From assembly GCF_002094855.1 (NCBI RefSeq), contig NZ_ARYN01000011.1:62001-126000 (forward strand): 64,000 bases of DNA, written 5' to 3'. The DNA comes from Zunongwangia atlantica 22II14-10F7 (GTDB lineage Bacteria > Bacteroidota > Bacteroidia > Flavobacteriales > Flavobacteriaceae). A program made the translations under genes and the position numbers. Below the pieces are notes generated by a model, which saw only the letters and a program-made list of their open reading frames with translations, did no database searches and was not told the DNA's origin. Positions 1 through 8,820 of this stretch are shown here, piece after piece. Numbering within the stretch: position 1 is the stretch's first letter; every line of letters begins with the position of its first letter.

Positions 1-1101
1 TATTCTTTTAAGAGCAACGAGCTGAACTTAGATTACCTGCAAAGTGAGCAATTTAAGAAAGATGGTAGCGGTTTGCGTGGTTCTATCATGATCGTTGGAC
101 CACTTTTGGCAAGATTTGGTAAAGGTTATATTCCAAAACCAGGCGGTGATAAAATAGGTCGCCGTCGTTTAGATACGCATTTTGAAGGTTTTATAAATCT
201 TGGAGCCAGTTTTAGATATAATAAAGAAGAACGTTTTTATGGTGTAGAAGCACCAAACGGACTTAAAGGTAAATACATGCTTTTAGAAGAAGCATCTGTT
301 ACCGGTACCGCTAATATTGTTATGGCGGCTGTAATGGCTGAAGGTACTACAACAATTTACAATGCCGCTTGTGAGCCTTATTTACAGCAACTTTGTAAAA
401 TGCTTAATTCGATGGGAGCTAAAATAAGCGGAGTAGGTTCTAACTTACTTGTTATCGAAGGTGTTACAGAATTAGGGGGATGTGAGCATACTATTTTGCC
501 AGATATGATTGAAATTGGATCGTGGATTGGTCTTGCCGCCATGACCAAAAGTGAGATCACTATCACGAATGTGAACTGGGAAATGCTAGGATTAATTCCT
601 ACCACTTTCAAGAAACTGGGAATTACGATAGAGCGTAGAGGAGATGATATTTTTATCCCGGCGCATAATAATGGTTACGAAGTGCAGAGTTTTATAGATG
701 GCTCGATCATGAATATTAGCGATGCTCCCTGGCCAGGTTTTACACCCGATTTATTAAGTATTATTTTGGTGGTAGCAACGCAGGCAAGAGGTAGTGTACT
801 AATACATCAAAAGATGTTTGAGAGTCGTTTATTCTTTGTAGATAAACTTATCGATATGGGAGCAAAGATCATCCTTTGTGATCCACACAGAGCTACCGTT
901 ATTGGGCACGATTTCCATTCGACATTAAAAGCGACTACAATGACGTCTCCAGATATTAGAGCCGGTATTTCGTTGTTAATCGCAGCACTTTCTGCAAAAG
1001 GAACGTCTACAATTCATAATATCGAGCAAATTGATAGAGGTTACGAAGATATCGAAGCGCGTTTAAAAAGTATTGGAGCTAAAATAGAGCGTGTAGATTA
1101 A
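1..1101 (+). CDS. murA: UDP-N-acetylglucosamine 1-carboxyvinyltransferase (MurA), 5' end cut by window
   Basis: MurA transfers enolpyruvate from PEP to UDP-GlcNAc, the first committed step of peptidoglycan synthesis in the cytoplasm. The frame is open from base 1, so the start lies upstream; about 366 codons are present, and the family is about 435 residues long. A TTG at 73 falls inside the conserved LRGSIMIVGP motif and is not the true start. The MurA signatures GDKIGRRRLDTHF, TGTANIVMAA and SPDIRAG are visible. The position equal to the catalytic Cys115 of E. coli MurA (usually GGC) is Asp here (GGD, codon 148-150). Asp is known at this site in Mycobacterium and Chlamydia, where it gives natural fosfomycin resistance. 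A terminator follows at 1116. Confidence 0.97.
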   Translation, partial: YSFKSNELNLDYLQSEQFKKDGSGLRGSIMIVGPLLARFGKGYIPKPGGDKIGRRRLDTHFEGFINLGASFRYNKEERFYGVEAPNGLKGKYMLLEEASVTGTANIVMAAVMAEGTTTIYNAACEPYLQQLCKMLNSMGAKISGVGSNLLVIEGVTELGGCEHTILPDMIEIGSWIGLAAMTKSEITITNVNWEMLGLIPTTFKKLGITIERRGDDIFIPAHNNGYEVQSFIDGSIMNISDAPWPGFTPDLLSIILVVATQARGSVLIHQKMFESRLFFVDKLIDMGAKIILCDPHRATVIGHDFHSTLKATTMTSPDIRAGISLLIAALSAKGTSTIHNIEQIDRGYEDIEARLKSIGAKIERVD

Positions 1102-1115
1102 TTAATAATATCAAC

Positions 1116-1156
1116 AAAAAAACCTCGGGAACATATTTTCTCGAGGTTTTTTGTTT
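1116..1156 (+). terminator. Rho-independent terminator after murA
   Basis: A hairpin formed by AAACCTCG and CGAGGTTT around a short loop is followed by a run of T. It lies 15 bases after the murA stop codon. Confidence 0.8.
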
Positions 1157-1162
1157 AAAATA

Positions 1163-1270
1163 GGCTGCCCGTTATAAGAAGAAGGATAGGTTATGGGATT
1201 CTTTGTGAGCAAACGATATTGAACCCAAATTCGATGTTTTTCACATCTTTTTTCTTATGTAAGGGCAGCC
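1163..1270. repeat. 108-base element with imperfect terminal inverted repeats (MITE-like)
   Basis: The left end GGCTGCCCGTTATAAGAA (1163-1180) is mirrored by the right end, whose complement reads GGCTGCCCTTACATAAGAA (1252-1270). The outer eight bases match perfectly and the similarity fades inward. The element lies between two converging genes, after the murA terminator. I see no ORF inside and no clear target-site duplication. It could be a small non-autonomous transposon remnant or a structured 3' region; only one copy is in the window. Confidence 0.5.
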
Positions 1271-1330
1271 ATTCTTAGCTAGGTTGGCTAAATCAAATCA
1301 GGTTTTAAAGGATTTTCGTCAATTTTTTAT

Positions 1331-2047
1331 TTATTTCTTCGGAAAACAATACGTGGCGCAATGCCAAATAAATTCGTAGTCTTCACCTTTATAAGTACCG
1401 GGTACATTTTCGTTTTTGGTGGTTTCTACCGTATATTTTGTATTCCACGGAAGTTTAAAAGAAATTTTTCCCTCAGCATCGGTACTTAGAGTTTTCGACC
1501 AAAGATCTGAAACGTAGATTTTTACCTCCTGTTCGCTAACTGGTTTGCCATGATAATAAACCTGAAGGATTTTTTCCTCATTTTTAGTAGGGAGTTCTTT
1601 GATGCTCAATCCTTCTTCAGTTATTTCTGAAGCTTTTGTAGCATTTCCCACATTTACTTTAGCGAAAGACTGATAATAAGTTTTAAAAATTCCGAAGTCA
1701 TACTCTGTATAATCGATCACATCGATATTATCATTTTTAAGCTGAACGGTAAATGTACCTTCCTTTGTAGGAGTGAAATGTCCTAAATAATGATCGGCCT
1801 TTTTATCCAATTTTAGCTGAGTAGAAGTTCCATCTGGATTAATTACCCAAACTTCAAATTCTGAAACACTTTTAAAAGGATCGCCATCGGTTTTTTCAAT
1901 GACTCCGTAGGTATATTCGCCATAATGAATTTTTACTTCCTGCTCTTTATTCAGTTTACCTGTTGGATTGGTCTCGATCCATAAATAATGGGCAAAAGAG
2001 GAGGTATAGCAAAGTAAGAATAGTAAAATTAGGCTCAGTTTTTTCAT
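1331..2047 (-). CDS. DUF4198-family secreted protein, probably metal-uptake associated
   Basis: This 238-residue protein has a signal peptide (about residues 1-19, ending SSFA), so the mature protein would begin with His (HYLWIE). That is typical of the DUF4198 family, often encoded beside TonB-dependent metal or siderophore receptors. Two beta-sandwich-like halves can be inferred, with a C-terminal HCATYC segment holding further possible metal ligands (His and two Cys). It lies 54 bases downstream of the TonB-dependent receptor on the same strand and is probably co-transcribed. The role is inferred from family and neighbour: a periplasmic protein assisting metal or siderophore uptake. The exact ligand is unknown. 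Confidence 0.75.
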   Translation of the reverse strand: MKKLSLILLFLLCYTSSFAHYLWIETNPTGKLNKEQEVKIHYGEYTYGVIEKTDGDPFKSVSEFEVWVINPDGTSTQLKLDKKADHYLGHFTPTKEGTFTVQLKNDNIDVIDYTEYDFGIFKTYYQSFAKVNVGNATKASEITEEGLSIKELPTKNEEKILQVYYHGKPVSEQEVKIYVSDLWSKTLSTDAEGKISFKLPWNTKYTVETTKNENVPGTYKGEDYEFIWHCATYCFPKK

Positions 2048-2101
2048 TAAAATAGAGATTTAAAGTGTTTGTTTTTAGTGTTCTGACTTTAATAATTAGT
2101 C

Positions 2102-4426
2102 TTAAAATTTATAATTCAGGCTTAATCTAAAATTTCTACCGGGTTCACTTTGCCAGTAAACATAAGTACCATAATCTGCACCCGAGTATAAGTATTCGTT
2201 TAGAAGATTATTTAGGTTAAGAGATACGCGGAAGTTGTCGTTTTCCCAGCTTAATGCACCGTCCATTCTAAAATAGTCTGGTAGATCTGTCTGGCCATCG
2301 GCTCCCCATACCCAAGAAGAGCGATCTACTAAATACTGGTAGCCCAGTGATACTCCAACTCCTTTTAAATTTTGTGTTTGAAATGTATAATCTAACCATC
2401 CATTAGTAACATGTTTAGAAAAGCCGGCAATTGGGTTTCCGTCAGCATCTTCTACATTGGTATAGGCGTAATTTAAAATAAGGTTTAAGCCTTTGGTAAT
2501 TTCACCACGTGTATCAAATTCGAAACCACGCGAAGTAATATCGGTATCTACTTGTATAGAATAGTTAGCATCCTCTGGATCTGTAACCAGAAATTTATCT
2601 TTATGGATATCAAAATAAGTAGCCGTAGCATTCCAATTACCATCGGAAAATTCAAATTTTAATCCACCTTCGATATCTTCAGCCGTTACAGGATCAAATG
2701 GCTCACCGACTCTATTAGTTCCCTGTTCTGGTAAGAAAGTCTGGTCGTACATTCCGTAGACAATCAAATTATCTAAGATCGAATAGGAAACCGCAACACG
2801 TGGCGTAAATACTTTATCATCTGAAGGTACACCGTAAGCACTGCTTTCAAATTCTGTATATCTTCCTGCCAAGGTAAGGCGAAGATCATCATCTAAAAAT
2901 CCTAATTGATCCTGAATGTAATAAGAAAGATAATTAGATGTGATAATTCCGCTAGCACGTTGTTGCAATGCTGTACTTCTGTCGAATTCTGGTATAATAG
3001 CAGCAGGTTGAGGATCGTAGATATTAAAAGGATTATCTTCTGTATCTATATTTACGGCTTGTGCCCAATCTGCGATATAATTTTTATTTCCGTAGTCTAA
3101 ACCACCTAGGATCGTGTGGGAAACATCGCCAGTTAATTCTTTACCATTAATAAATACCTGTCCTAGTTTTTGCTCTTCTTTAGCGTCCCAGATACTAATA
3201 CTTCGTAATAGATCACCATTTTCTTTAACTCCAAATGCGCTGTCTAACCAAAGACTAGAACCTTCGTGCTCATAATTAATGTAACTAAGCTGCGCGGTTA
3301 AATTCCAATTCTGATTTATCTGATGCTTAAAATTGATAAATCCATAATGCTCTTTCATAACCGCTGGCCCAAGTCTTGGATCAGATAATGTGAAATCTCT
3401 GTCTACATCGGCATACTCGTTTGGAGCGAAAACGTACGCAGAACCTATAAGTTTGGTTTTGTAGTATTGATAAGTATACTGGGCAGTTACCGATGTTTTA
3501 TCGTTAAAATTGTATTTAATACTTGGTGCAATGGTATAACGATTTTCTGGCTCGTAATCTCTATGAGATTCTTTGGTTGAAGCCGCACCTACAAATCGAT
3601 ATTGGAGTTTTTTATCATCAGATAAATTTCCTTCGATATCTGCGGTAGCACGCAGCGTACTGTAACTACCGGTAAGAATACCAATTTCACCACCGGTATT
3701 TCCTGTTGGTTTTTTGGTAACCACATTATAAAGTCCGCCAGGTTCACCGCTAGAAAGCATAAAGGCAGATGGCCCTTTAACTACCTCAATTCTATCTACC
3801 AAAGCAAGATCCTCGGCCATTGGGCCCCAGGTAGAAAGAACATTCATTCCGTTTCGAAAAGGCGGAATTCTAAAGCCGCGCATATTGATTCTGGCAAAAT
3901 TTCCCCAGTGTTCTATCATTTGTGCTCCACTTACATTTCGTGTAACATTTTCCATGATAGAAATAGTGGCCTGATCTTTTAAAACATCGTTGGTAATGAT
4001 CTGGATATTTTGTGGAATATTAATTATTTCTTCATTTAATTTAAGAGAAGGTGAGACTTTACGAGTGCTGTATGAAGTTTCTTTTTCTCCTGAAATCAAA
4101 ACGTCAGACAGCGAATTGATCTCTTTTTGAAGCTTAATCTCAATGTTTTCATTGGATTGAATATTGATCTTCAGTTCTTTTTTGATAAATCCGATTTCAG
4201 AAATTACAATCGTGTATTCTCCTTTTTTGATATTATCTAGTTTAAAAGAACCATCCTTATTGGTGTAGGTGCCGTAGGTTGAGTTTTTTAAATATACATT
4301 GGCATTACTAATGGGATTTTCTTGTTCATCAAAAACAAATCCGCTAAGTTCTACATTGACGTTTTGTGCATAACCGACGTAGAATCTACTTAGAATAAGA
4401 AGAAGTAAAAGTAGCGTTCTCTTCAT
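2102..4426 (-). CDS. TonB-dependent siderophore-type outer-membrane receptor
   Basis: This 774-residue receptor has a signal peptide (1-20, ending GYAQ), then a carboxypeptidase-like regulatory domain (about 25-110), a plug domain and a C-terminal beta-barrel ending in an aromatic residue (LSLNYKF). The plug carries NMRGFRIPPFRNGMNV and VKGPSAFMLSSGEPGGLYNVVTKKP, characteristic of the FhuA/ferrichrome-like siderophore receptor family. It would import a ferric siderophore or similar chelate using TonB energy. It is first in a two-gene operon with the DUF4198 protein. A good consensus promoter lies just upstream (4462-4494). No Fur box was identified by eye. The ligand cannot be told from sequence. 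Confidence 0.92.
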   Translation of the reverse strand: MKRTLLLLLLILSRFYVGYAQNVNVELSGFVFDEQENPISNANVYLKNSTYGTYTNKDGSFKLDNIKKGEYTIVISEIGFIKKELKINIQSNENIEIKLQKEINSLSDVLISGEKETSYSTRKVSPSLKLNEEIINIPQNIQIITNDVLKDQATISIMENVTRNVSGAQMIEHWGNFARINMRGFRIPPFRNGMNVLSTWGPMAEDLALVDRIEVVKGPSAFMLSSGEPGGLYNVVTKKPTGNTGGEIGILTGSYSTLRATADIEGNLSDDKKLQYRFVGAASTKESHRDYEPENRYTIAPSIKYNFNDKTSVTAQYTYQYYKTKLIGSAYVFAPNEYADVDRDFTLSDPRLGPAVMKEHYGFINFKHQINQNWNLTAQLSYINYEHEGSSLWLDSAFGVKENGDLLRSISIWDAKEEQKLGQVFINGKELTGDVSHTILGGLDYGNKNYIADWAQAVNIDTEDNPFNIYDPQPAAIIPEFDRSTALQQRASGIITSNYLSYYIQDQLGFLDDDLRLTLAGRYTEFESSAYGVPSDDKVFTPRVAVSYSILDNLIVYGMYDQTFLPEQGTNRVGEPFDPVTAEDIEGGLKFEFSDGNWNATATYFDIHKDKFLVTDPEDANYSIQVDTDITSRGFEFDTRGEITKGLNLILNYAYTNVEDADGNPIAGFSKHVTNGWLDYTFQTQNLKGVGVSLGYQYLVDRSSWVWGADGQTDLPDYFRMDGALSWENDNFRVSLNLNNLLNEYLYSGADYGTYVYWQSEPGRNFRLSLNYKF

Positions 4427-4461
4427 TTTATTTTTATTTAGATTAGTTATAAATAATAAAA

Positions 4462-4494
4462 CAAATGTATAAAAGCAGAACGAAGAATCACAAA
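4462..4494 (-). promoter_or_regulatory. Bacteroidota-type promoter of the siderophore receptor
   Basis: Read on the minus strand there is TTTG (4491-4494), 21 bases, then TACATTTG (4462-4469). This fits the Bacteroidota -33/-7 consensus, about 36 bases before the start codon. Confidence 0.6.
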
Positions 4495-4638
4495 AAAAGA
4501 AAACTTATTTTTAATGATTCTAGATAATGTTTTCACTAGTGAAATTTATATTGAAGTAAATTATTGAATTACAGTATTTTGATAATCGATAAAATTGAAG
4601 TGAAATTTTAAGTAAGTGAAGTTTTTCGATTAAGTCCG

Positions 4639-4671
4639 AAAAAAAAGCGATCAGATTACCTAATCGCTTTT
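4639..4671 (-). terminator. Rho-independent terminator of the 485-residue protein gene
   Basis: Arms AAAAGCGAT (4643-4651) and ATCGCTTTT (4663-4671) pair; the minus-strand transcript continues into a run of eight T. It lies 22 bases after the stop codon of the gene at 4693. Confidence 0.8.
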
Positions 4672-4692
4672 CTATATATCTTATAACAAAGA

Positions 4693-6150
4693 TTAGACTT
4701 TTTGAGCCTTTTCTTTATTTTCTTTATAATGAAATAAGTTTTGTTCTTTGATCATACTTGTGGTTTTTTCTGGTAGCATATCTTCCCACCCTTCTTTACC
4801 ATCAGTGATCATTTGTAGCACTTCTCTAGAATAAATATCCAGAATATCTGGGTTATAATTTTCGATATCTTCTACACGGCCATTGTATTTAAAGAATTTA
4901 TATAATTCTTTCATACGTGGGTGTACCATTAAGTTTTCACTTGTTGTAATTTCTCCAGTTTCTGGATCTTTTAGTGGATATAGATATACTTTAAGATCTT
5001 TAAAGAACAACTTACCAAATGCTTCAAGAATGCCTCCGCTTAAATGACGATAATATTTTTCATCAAAAACGTCTACCAGATTATTTACACCCATAGCAAG
5101 ACCCATTCTCATCTTAGAATATTTGCTAAAGTATTCTACCACTTTATAATATTCCTGGAAATTAGAGATCATTACCGTTTGTCCTAAAGAACAAAGCAGT
5201 TTTGCACGATCCATAAAGTCTTTTTCATTAATCTCGCCTTCAGCTCTTAAGTTAGAAAGTGTAATCTCAAAAATTACTTCTGTATCTTCTTCAGAAACTC
5301 GGTTTTCACTAAAGAATAATTCTCGAGACTTCTCGAACATATCCATGTTCACTTTTGTCACTGGTCTAAAACTACCACGAAGTGCAAGGATATTTTTCTT
5401 GTAAAGAATTTTTGCCGGAAGTACATTGTTTCCATCTGGGCTAAACATTACCGCATCGGTCATTCCATTTTTAACCAGCTGTAAACTCATTAATCGGTTA
5501 TCAACGCGTTCAAATCTTGGTCCAGAAAAGTTTATGGTGTCGATCTCTATTTGATCTTTATCAATATGATCGTATAAATATCTAAGTAATTTTTTAGGAC
5601 TATCGTACTTGTAATAAGCACCGTAAATAAGATTTACTCCTAAAATCCCTAAAGTATTTTGTTGGTGACGGGCATCGTTTTCTTTAAAACGAATATGAAG
5701 ACTAATCTCGTTATAATCTTCCTCTGGACTTACCTGATAGCGAATTCCTACCCAGCCATGTCCTTTATATTTTTTTGCAAAATCTATGGTTGCAACTGTA
5801 TTGGCGTAGCTAAAGAAAAGTTTATTTGGGTGCTTTTCTCTGGAAATCCTTTCCTCAATTAGATTAATTTCATGAGAAAGCATTTTCTTTAGTCGGGCTT
5901 CTGTAACGTATCTTCTGTCGTTTTCTACGCCGTAAATAGCATCACTAAAGTCTTTATCGTAGGCACTCATCGCCTTCGCAATCGTACCAGAAGCACCGCC
6001 AGCTCTAAAAAAATTTCTTACAGTTTCCTGTCCTGCGCCAATTTCAGAAAAGGTACCATAAATATTTTCATTTAGATTGATGCGGAGTGCTTTACTCTTT
6101 ATCGAAGGAACATTCTCAAATTCCTTGTCGCCCATTATGGTGATTGGCAT
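4693..6150 (-). CDS. Large conserved protein of unknown function
   Basis: I do not recognise a catalytic domain in this 485-residue protein. It has no signal peptide and no membrane segment, so it is probably cytoplasmic. Distinctive motifs near the N-terminus are NENIYGTFSEIGAGQETVR and FRAGGASGTIAKAMSAYDK; they read like a strongly conserved glycine-rich site. From memory, similar flavobacterial proteins carry conflicting database names (nicotinate-nucleotide adenylyltransferase, TonB-dependent receptor). The sequence shows no HxGH nucleotidyl-transfer motif and no beta-barrel, so I use neither name. It is a single gene with its own promoter (6187-6216) and terminator, divergent from an MBL-fold gene. 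Confidence 0.85.
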   Translation of the reverse strand: MPITIMGDKEFENVPSIKSKALRINLNENIYGTFSEIGAGQETVRNFFRAGGASGTIAKAMSAYDKDFSDAIYGVENDRRYVTEARLKKMLSHEINLIEERISREKHPNKLFFSYANTVATIDFAKKYKGHGWVGIRYQVSPEEDYNEISLHIRFKENDARHQQNTLGILGVNLIYGAYYKYDSPKKLLRYLYDHIDKDQIEIDTINFSGPRFERVDNRLMSLQLVKNGMTDAVMFSPDGNNVLPAKILYKKNILALRGSFRPVTKVNMDMFEKSRELFFSENRVSEEDTEVIFEITLSNLRAEGEINEKDFMDRAKLLCSLGQTVMISNFQEYYKVVEYFSKYSKMRMGLAMGVNNLVDVFDEKYYRHLSGGILEAFGKLFFKDLKVYLYPLKDPETGEITTSENLMVHPRMKELYKFFKYNGRVEDIENYNPDILDIYSREVLQMITDGKEGWEDMLPEKTTSMIKEQNLFHYKENKEKAQKV

Positions 6151-6186
6151 ATTTTTCCTTTTAGATGAATTTCCTTTTTACGCAGC

Positions 6187-6216
6187 CAAAGGTACTAAAA
6201 CAGTAAAGTAAACAAA
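6187..6216 (-). promoter_or_regulatory. Promoter of the 485-residue protein gene
   Basis: On the minus strand TTTG (6213-6216), 18 bases, TACCTTTG (6187-6194). It fits the Bacteroidota consensus with slightly short spacing, 36 bases before the ATG. Confidence 0.5.
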
Positions 6217-6227
6217 AAATAAATACC

Positions 6228-6235
6228 TAACTTTG
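6228..6235 (+). promoter_or_regulatory. -7 box of the MBL-fold gene
   Basis: TAACTTTG matches TAnnTTTG exactly, 17 bases before the TTG start at 6253, so the leader would be very short. No clear -33 element is seen. Confidence 0.4.
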
Positions 6236-6252
6236 TAACAAATATAACATTC

Positions 6253-7023
6253 TTGAAAGTTACATTTCTAGGTACAGGAACATCTCAGGGAATCCCCATC
6301 ATAGGCAGCACACACCCAGTTTGCTTAAGTGAAAACCCTAAAGATAAGCGTTTAAGGGTCTCTGTAATGGTAGAGTGGGACGGGCTTAATATTTTAATAG
6401 ATTGTGGTCCCGACTTTAGGATGCAAATGCTTGCAAACAATTTTTCCAGGCTGGATGCCATACTTTTTACCCACGAGCATAACGATCATGTAGCAGGTTT
6501 AGATGATATTAGACCCTTTTTTTTTAGACAGGGAGACATCCCAATTTATGCGCACCAACGTGTTTTAAATTCTTTAAAAAAACGCTTTGATTATATTTTT
6601 GTTACTGAAAATAAATATCCAGGTGCGCCCGGAGTAAAAGAGCATATTGTTACTGATAATGACTTCGAAATTGAAGGAAAGATAATTACTCCGGTAAGTT
6701 ATATGCACAATAGGTTGCAGGTTTACGGTTACCGAATGGGTGATTTTGCATATTTAACGGATATAAAATCTATTTCTGAAAAAGAAGCCGAAAAATTAAT
6801 GAATCTTGAAGTTGTAGTGGTAAGTGCGCTGCGAATAGAACCACATCATTCACACTTTAATCTTGCTGAAGCATTAGCTTTTATTGAGAAAATTCAACCA
6901 AAAAAAACTTATTTAACGCATATTAGTCATTTGCTGGGATTTCATGAAGAGGTCGAACAATCTTTACCTGAAAATGTTCATTTAGCTTATGATAATTTGA
7001 AAATTACTATCGATGAAAAATAA
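6253..7023 (+). CDS. MBL-fold metallohydrolase (PhnP-like)
   Basis: This 256-residue cytoplasmic protein belongs to the metallo-beta-lactamase superfamily. It begins with VTFLGTGTSQGIP, followed by the metal motif THEHNDH (about residues 74-80), a later HNR segment near YMHNRLQVYG, and a C-terminal SHFNLAEAL / THISHLLG region. The layout resembles the PhnP and cyclic-phosphate phosphodiesterase branch, so a phosphodiesterase activity is likely but the substrate is not known. The start is a TTG, chosen because LGTGTSQG must lie at the very N-terminus and no ATG is available upstream. It overlaps the next gene by 11 bases, so the two are translationally coupled. Confidence 0.9.
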   Translation: MKVTFLGTGTSQGIPIIGSTHPVCLSENPKDKRLRVSVMVEWDGLNILIDCGPDFRMQMLANNFSRLDAILFTHEHNDHVAGLDDIRPFFFRQGDIPIYAHQRVLNSLKKRFDYIFVTENKYPGAPGVKEHIVTDNDFEIEGKIITPVSYMHNRLQVYGYRMGDFAYLTDIKSISEKEAEKLMNLEVVVVSALRIEPHHSHFNLAEALAFIEKIQPKKTYLTHISHLLGFHEEVEQSLPENVHLAYDNLKITIDEK

Positions 7024-7513
7024 GATCCTACTATATTTATTCATTTTCGCCGCATTGTTTGCCATTTTCATTTATGTAAACGACAAGAAAATTCTAGACG
7101 ATCAAATCGAAAAAATCGTGAGTTTACAAAAACAATTAGATGAAATAGAAGCTGAAAAAGAAAATGCAAAGACGACGGGATCTGAAGATTTTTATGATTT
7201 TAGCTTAAAAAGAAACGAACCTGCGATCACTTATTTTGAAAATATGGGATTAGAAGCAGCCGAAATTGAGCGTAAAGTTCAGGATGTTTTAATCGATATG
7301 AATAAAAGCAGTGAGGACAATAAAATGGTTCCTTTTGAAGGAATGAGTGGCCCAATGCGCATCAATAAAGTAAAGCTGCTAAATCACAAATGGCTTATCG
7401 CAAACTTCACCGATGGCGAACACTGGGGAGAAATTTTATTGAAGTATTACATCAACGAAGATGGGAGCATAGAATTTGAAGCTTTAAATTCATTTTTGTA
7501 CCCTTCGGAATAA
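7013..7513 (+). CDS. Membrane-anchored coiled-coil protein, unknown function
   Basis: I do not recognise a named family in this 166-residue protein. It has one N-terminal transmembrane segment (about 4-22), a charged helix likely to form a short coiled coil (about 27-52, DQIEKIVSLQKQLDEIEAEK), and a globular C-terminal domain with an NHKWLIANFTDGEHWGE stretch. The topology suggests a protein anchored in the inner membrane with its body in the periplasm. It overlaps the end of the MBL-fold gene by 11 bases. Confidence 0.8.
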   Translation: MKNKILLYLFIFAALFAIFIYVNDKKILDDQIEKIVSLQKQLDEIEAEKENAKTTGSEDFYDFSLKRNEPAITYFENMGLEAAEIERKVQDVLIDMNKSSEDNKMVPFEGMSGPMRINKVKLLNHKWLIANFTDGEHWGEILLKYYINEDGSIEFEALNSFLYPSE

Positions 7514-7575
7514 TTTTTTATAGATAAACGTTAAGAAAATAATTATTTAATACCTTTATGGGAAATCTCTCATAA

Positions 7576-8766
7576 ATGCAGAATTATTTACACTTTAATC
7601 GTTTAATTTTCTCAATACTTTTTATTCTAATTTTTGGTTCCTGTGATCAGTCAAAAGATGACGATGTAAAGGATAAGACAATTTTAGAAGGTACTATTAG
7701 GCAAAATTATAAGGATAGAACACTATTTTTAAAATATATTAAGGACGGCAATTTAGTTACTTCAAGCAAAACTCCATCAGAAAATGGAAAATTTGAGTTC
7801 GAATTGGATAGTATTTCAGAATATCCATTGCTTGCTACCCTATCTTTTGATACAGTTAATCATGCGCCAAAGGTTCCCCTTAAAAATCAATTTTTAGGTT
7901 TTGCAAATTTTCAATTTGGACTAAGTAACCCTGCCCAATACGGTCACGCTACAGATCGAAAAATTTTTATAATATCTAAGGGGAAAAATAAAATAGAAAT
8001 AAAAGACTCATTAAAAACATCAAAAGTTTCTTCTAAAATCAATACAGAGTTAGATACTCTTTATCAAAATATTAATTTTTTGAAGGATATCAAAATGGAA
8101 AATACTAAGCTTTTTAATGATACAAAGGATGTAAAATATTTAACAGAGAATTCTAAGCATGATAAAAAAATTAATAATTTTCTTGATGCATTTATAAAGG
8201 ATCATTCTAATTCTTTTTCTTCTGTTTTTGCCTTATATACTAAGCCATATTTACAGGAATCTGACACCAGTTTGGTAAAGGCTATTGATCCAAAACTTAG
8301 AAATCATTCTTTGATTAAAGATCATCTTACTGAGATTCAGAAAAAAGTGAACTCTGTTGAAGCTGGGGATACAATCTCTAATTTTAGTCTCAAAGATCAA
8401 AATGGAAAAACTATAGAATTTAAGGATATAAAAGCAAAATATGTGCTTGTAGATTTTTGGGCTTCCTGGTGCGCTCCTTGTAGAAAAGCAAATAAAGAAA
8501 TAGTAAAGTTCTATTCAGATTATTCCAGAGAAGATTTTGAAATTATAAGTGTATCTGTAGATTCTGATGAAGAAAAATGGAAAAAAGCTATTGCTCAAGA
8601 TAAGATAAACTGGATACATCTTTTGGATGAAAATGAAAAAGTCAATAATAAGTTTACGGTCTTAGGTTATCCAACCGCTTTTCTCTTAGATCCAGATCGT
8701 GTGGTTTTAAATGATAAAATTCATCCAGAAGAATTAAAGAAGAAATTGGACGAATTGTTAAACTAA
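7576..8766 (+). CDS. TlpA-type thioredoxin-fold lipoprotein
   Basis: The N-terminus carries a lipobox (IFGSC, Cys at about 23), so the protein is lipid-anchored. Residues about 35-150 resemble the DUF4369-like N-terminal domain of Bacteroidota TlpA proteins. The C-terminal domain (about 255-396) is a thioredoxin/AhpC-TSA fold with the active site WASWCAPCR and the cis-proline segment VLGYPTAFLLD. The role is periplasmic disulfide reduction or isomerisation, for example in cytochrome maturation or maintenance of extracytoplasmic thiols; the client is unknown. It is followed 54 bases later by a DUF6624 gene and both may be co-transcribed. Confidence 0.9.
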   Translation: MQNYLHFNRLIFSILFILIFGSCDQSKDDDVKDKTILEGTIRQNYKDRTLFLKYIKDGNLVTSSKTPSENGKFEFELDSISEYPLLATLSFDTVNHAPKVPLKNQFLGFANFQFGLSNPAQYGHATDRKIFIISKGKNKIEIKDSLKTSKVSSKINTELDTLYQNINFLKDIKMENTKLFNDTKDVKYLTENSKHDKKINNFLDAFIKDHSNSFSSVFALYTKPYLQESDTSLVKAIDPKLRNHSLIKDHLTEIQKKVNSVEAGDTISNFSLKDQNGKTIEFKDIKAKYVLVDFWASWCAPCRKANKEIVKFYSDYSREDFEIISVSVDSDEEKWKKAIAQDKINWIHLLDENEKVNNKFTVLGYPTAFLLDPDRVVLNDKIHPEELKKKLDELLN

Positions 8767-8820
8767 TTTTTCCCTGAAACAAATCTTTACCTGATTCGTC
8801 TTCAAAGAAAGACATCAATC

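Noticed and set aside
4693-6150. Naming the 485-residue protein as a nicotinate-nucleotide adenylyltransferase or TonB-dependent receptor
   Set aside because: It has no HxGH or related nucleotidyl-transfer motif, no signal peptide and no barrel; the names would rest on memory of weak annotation.
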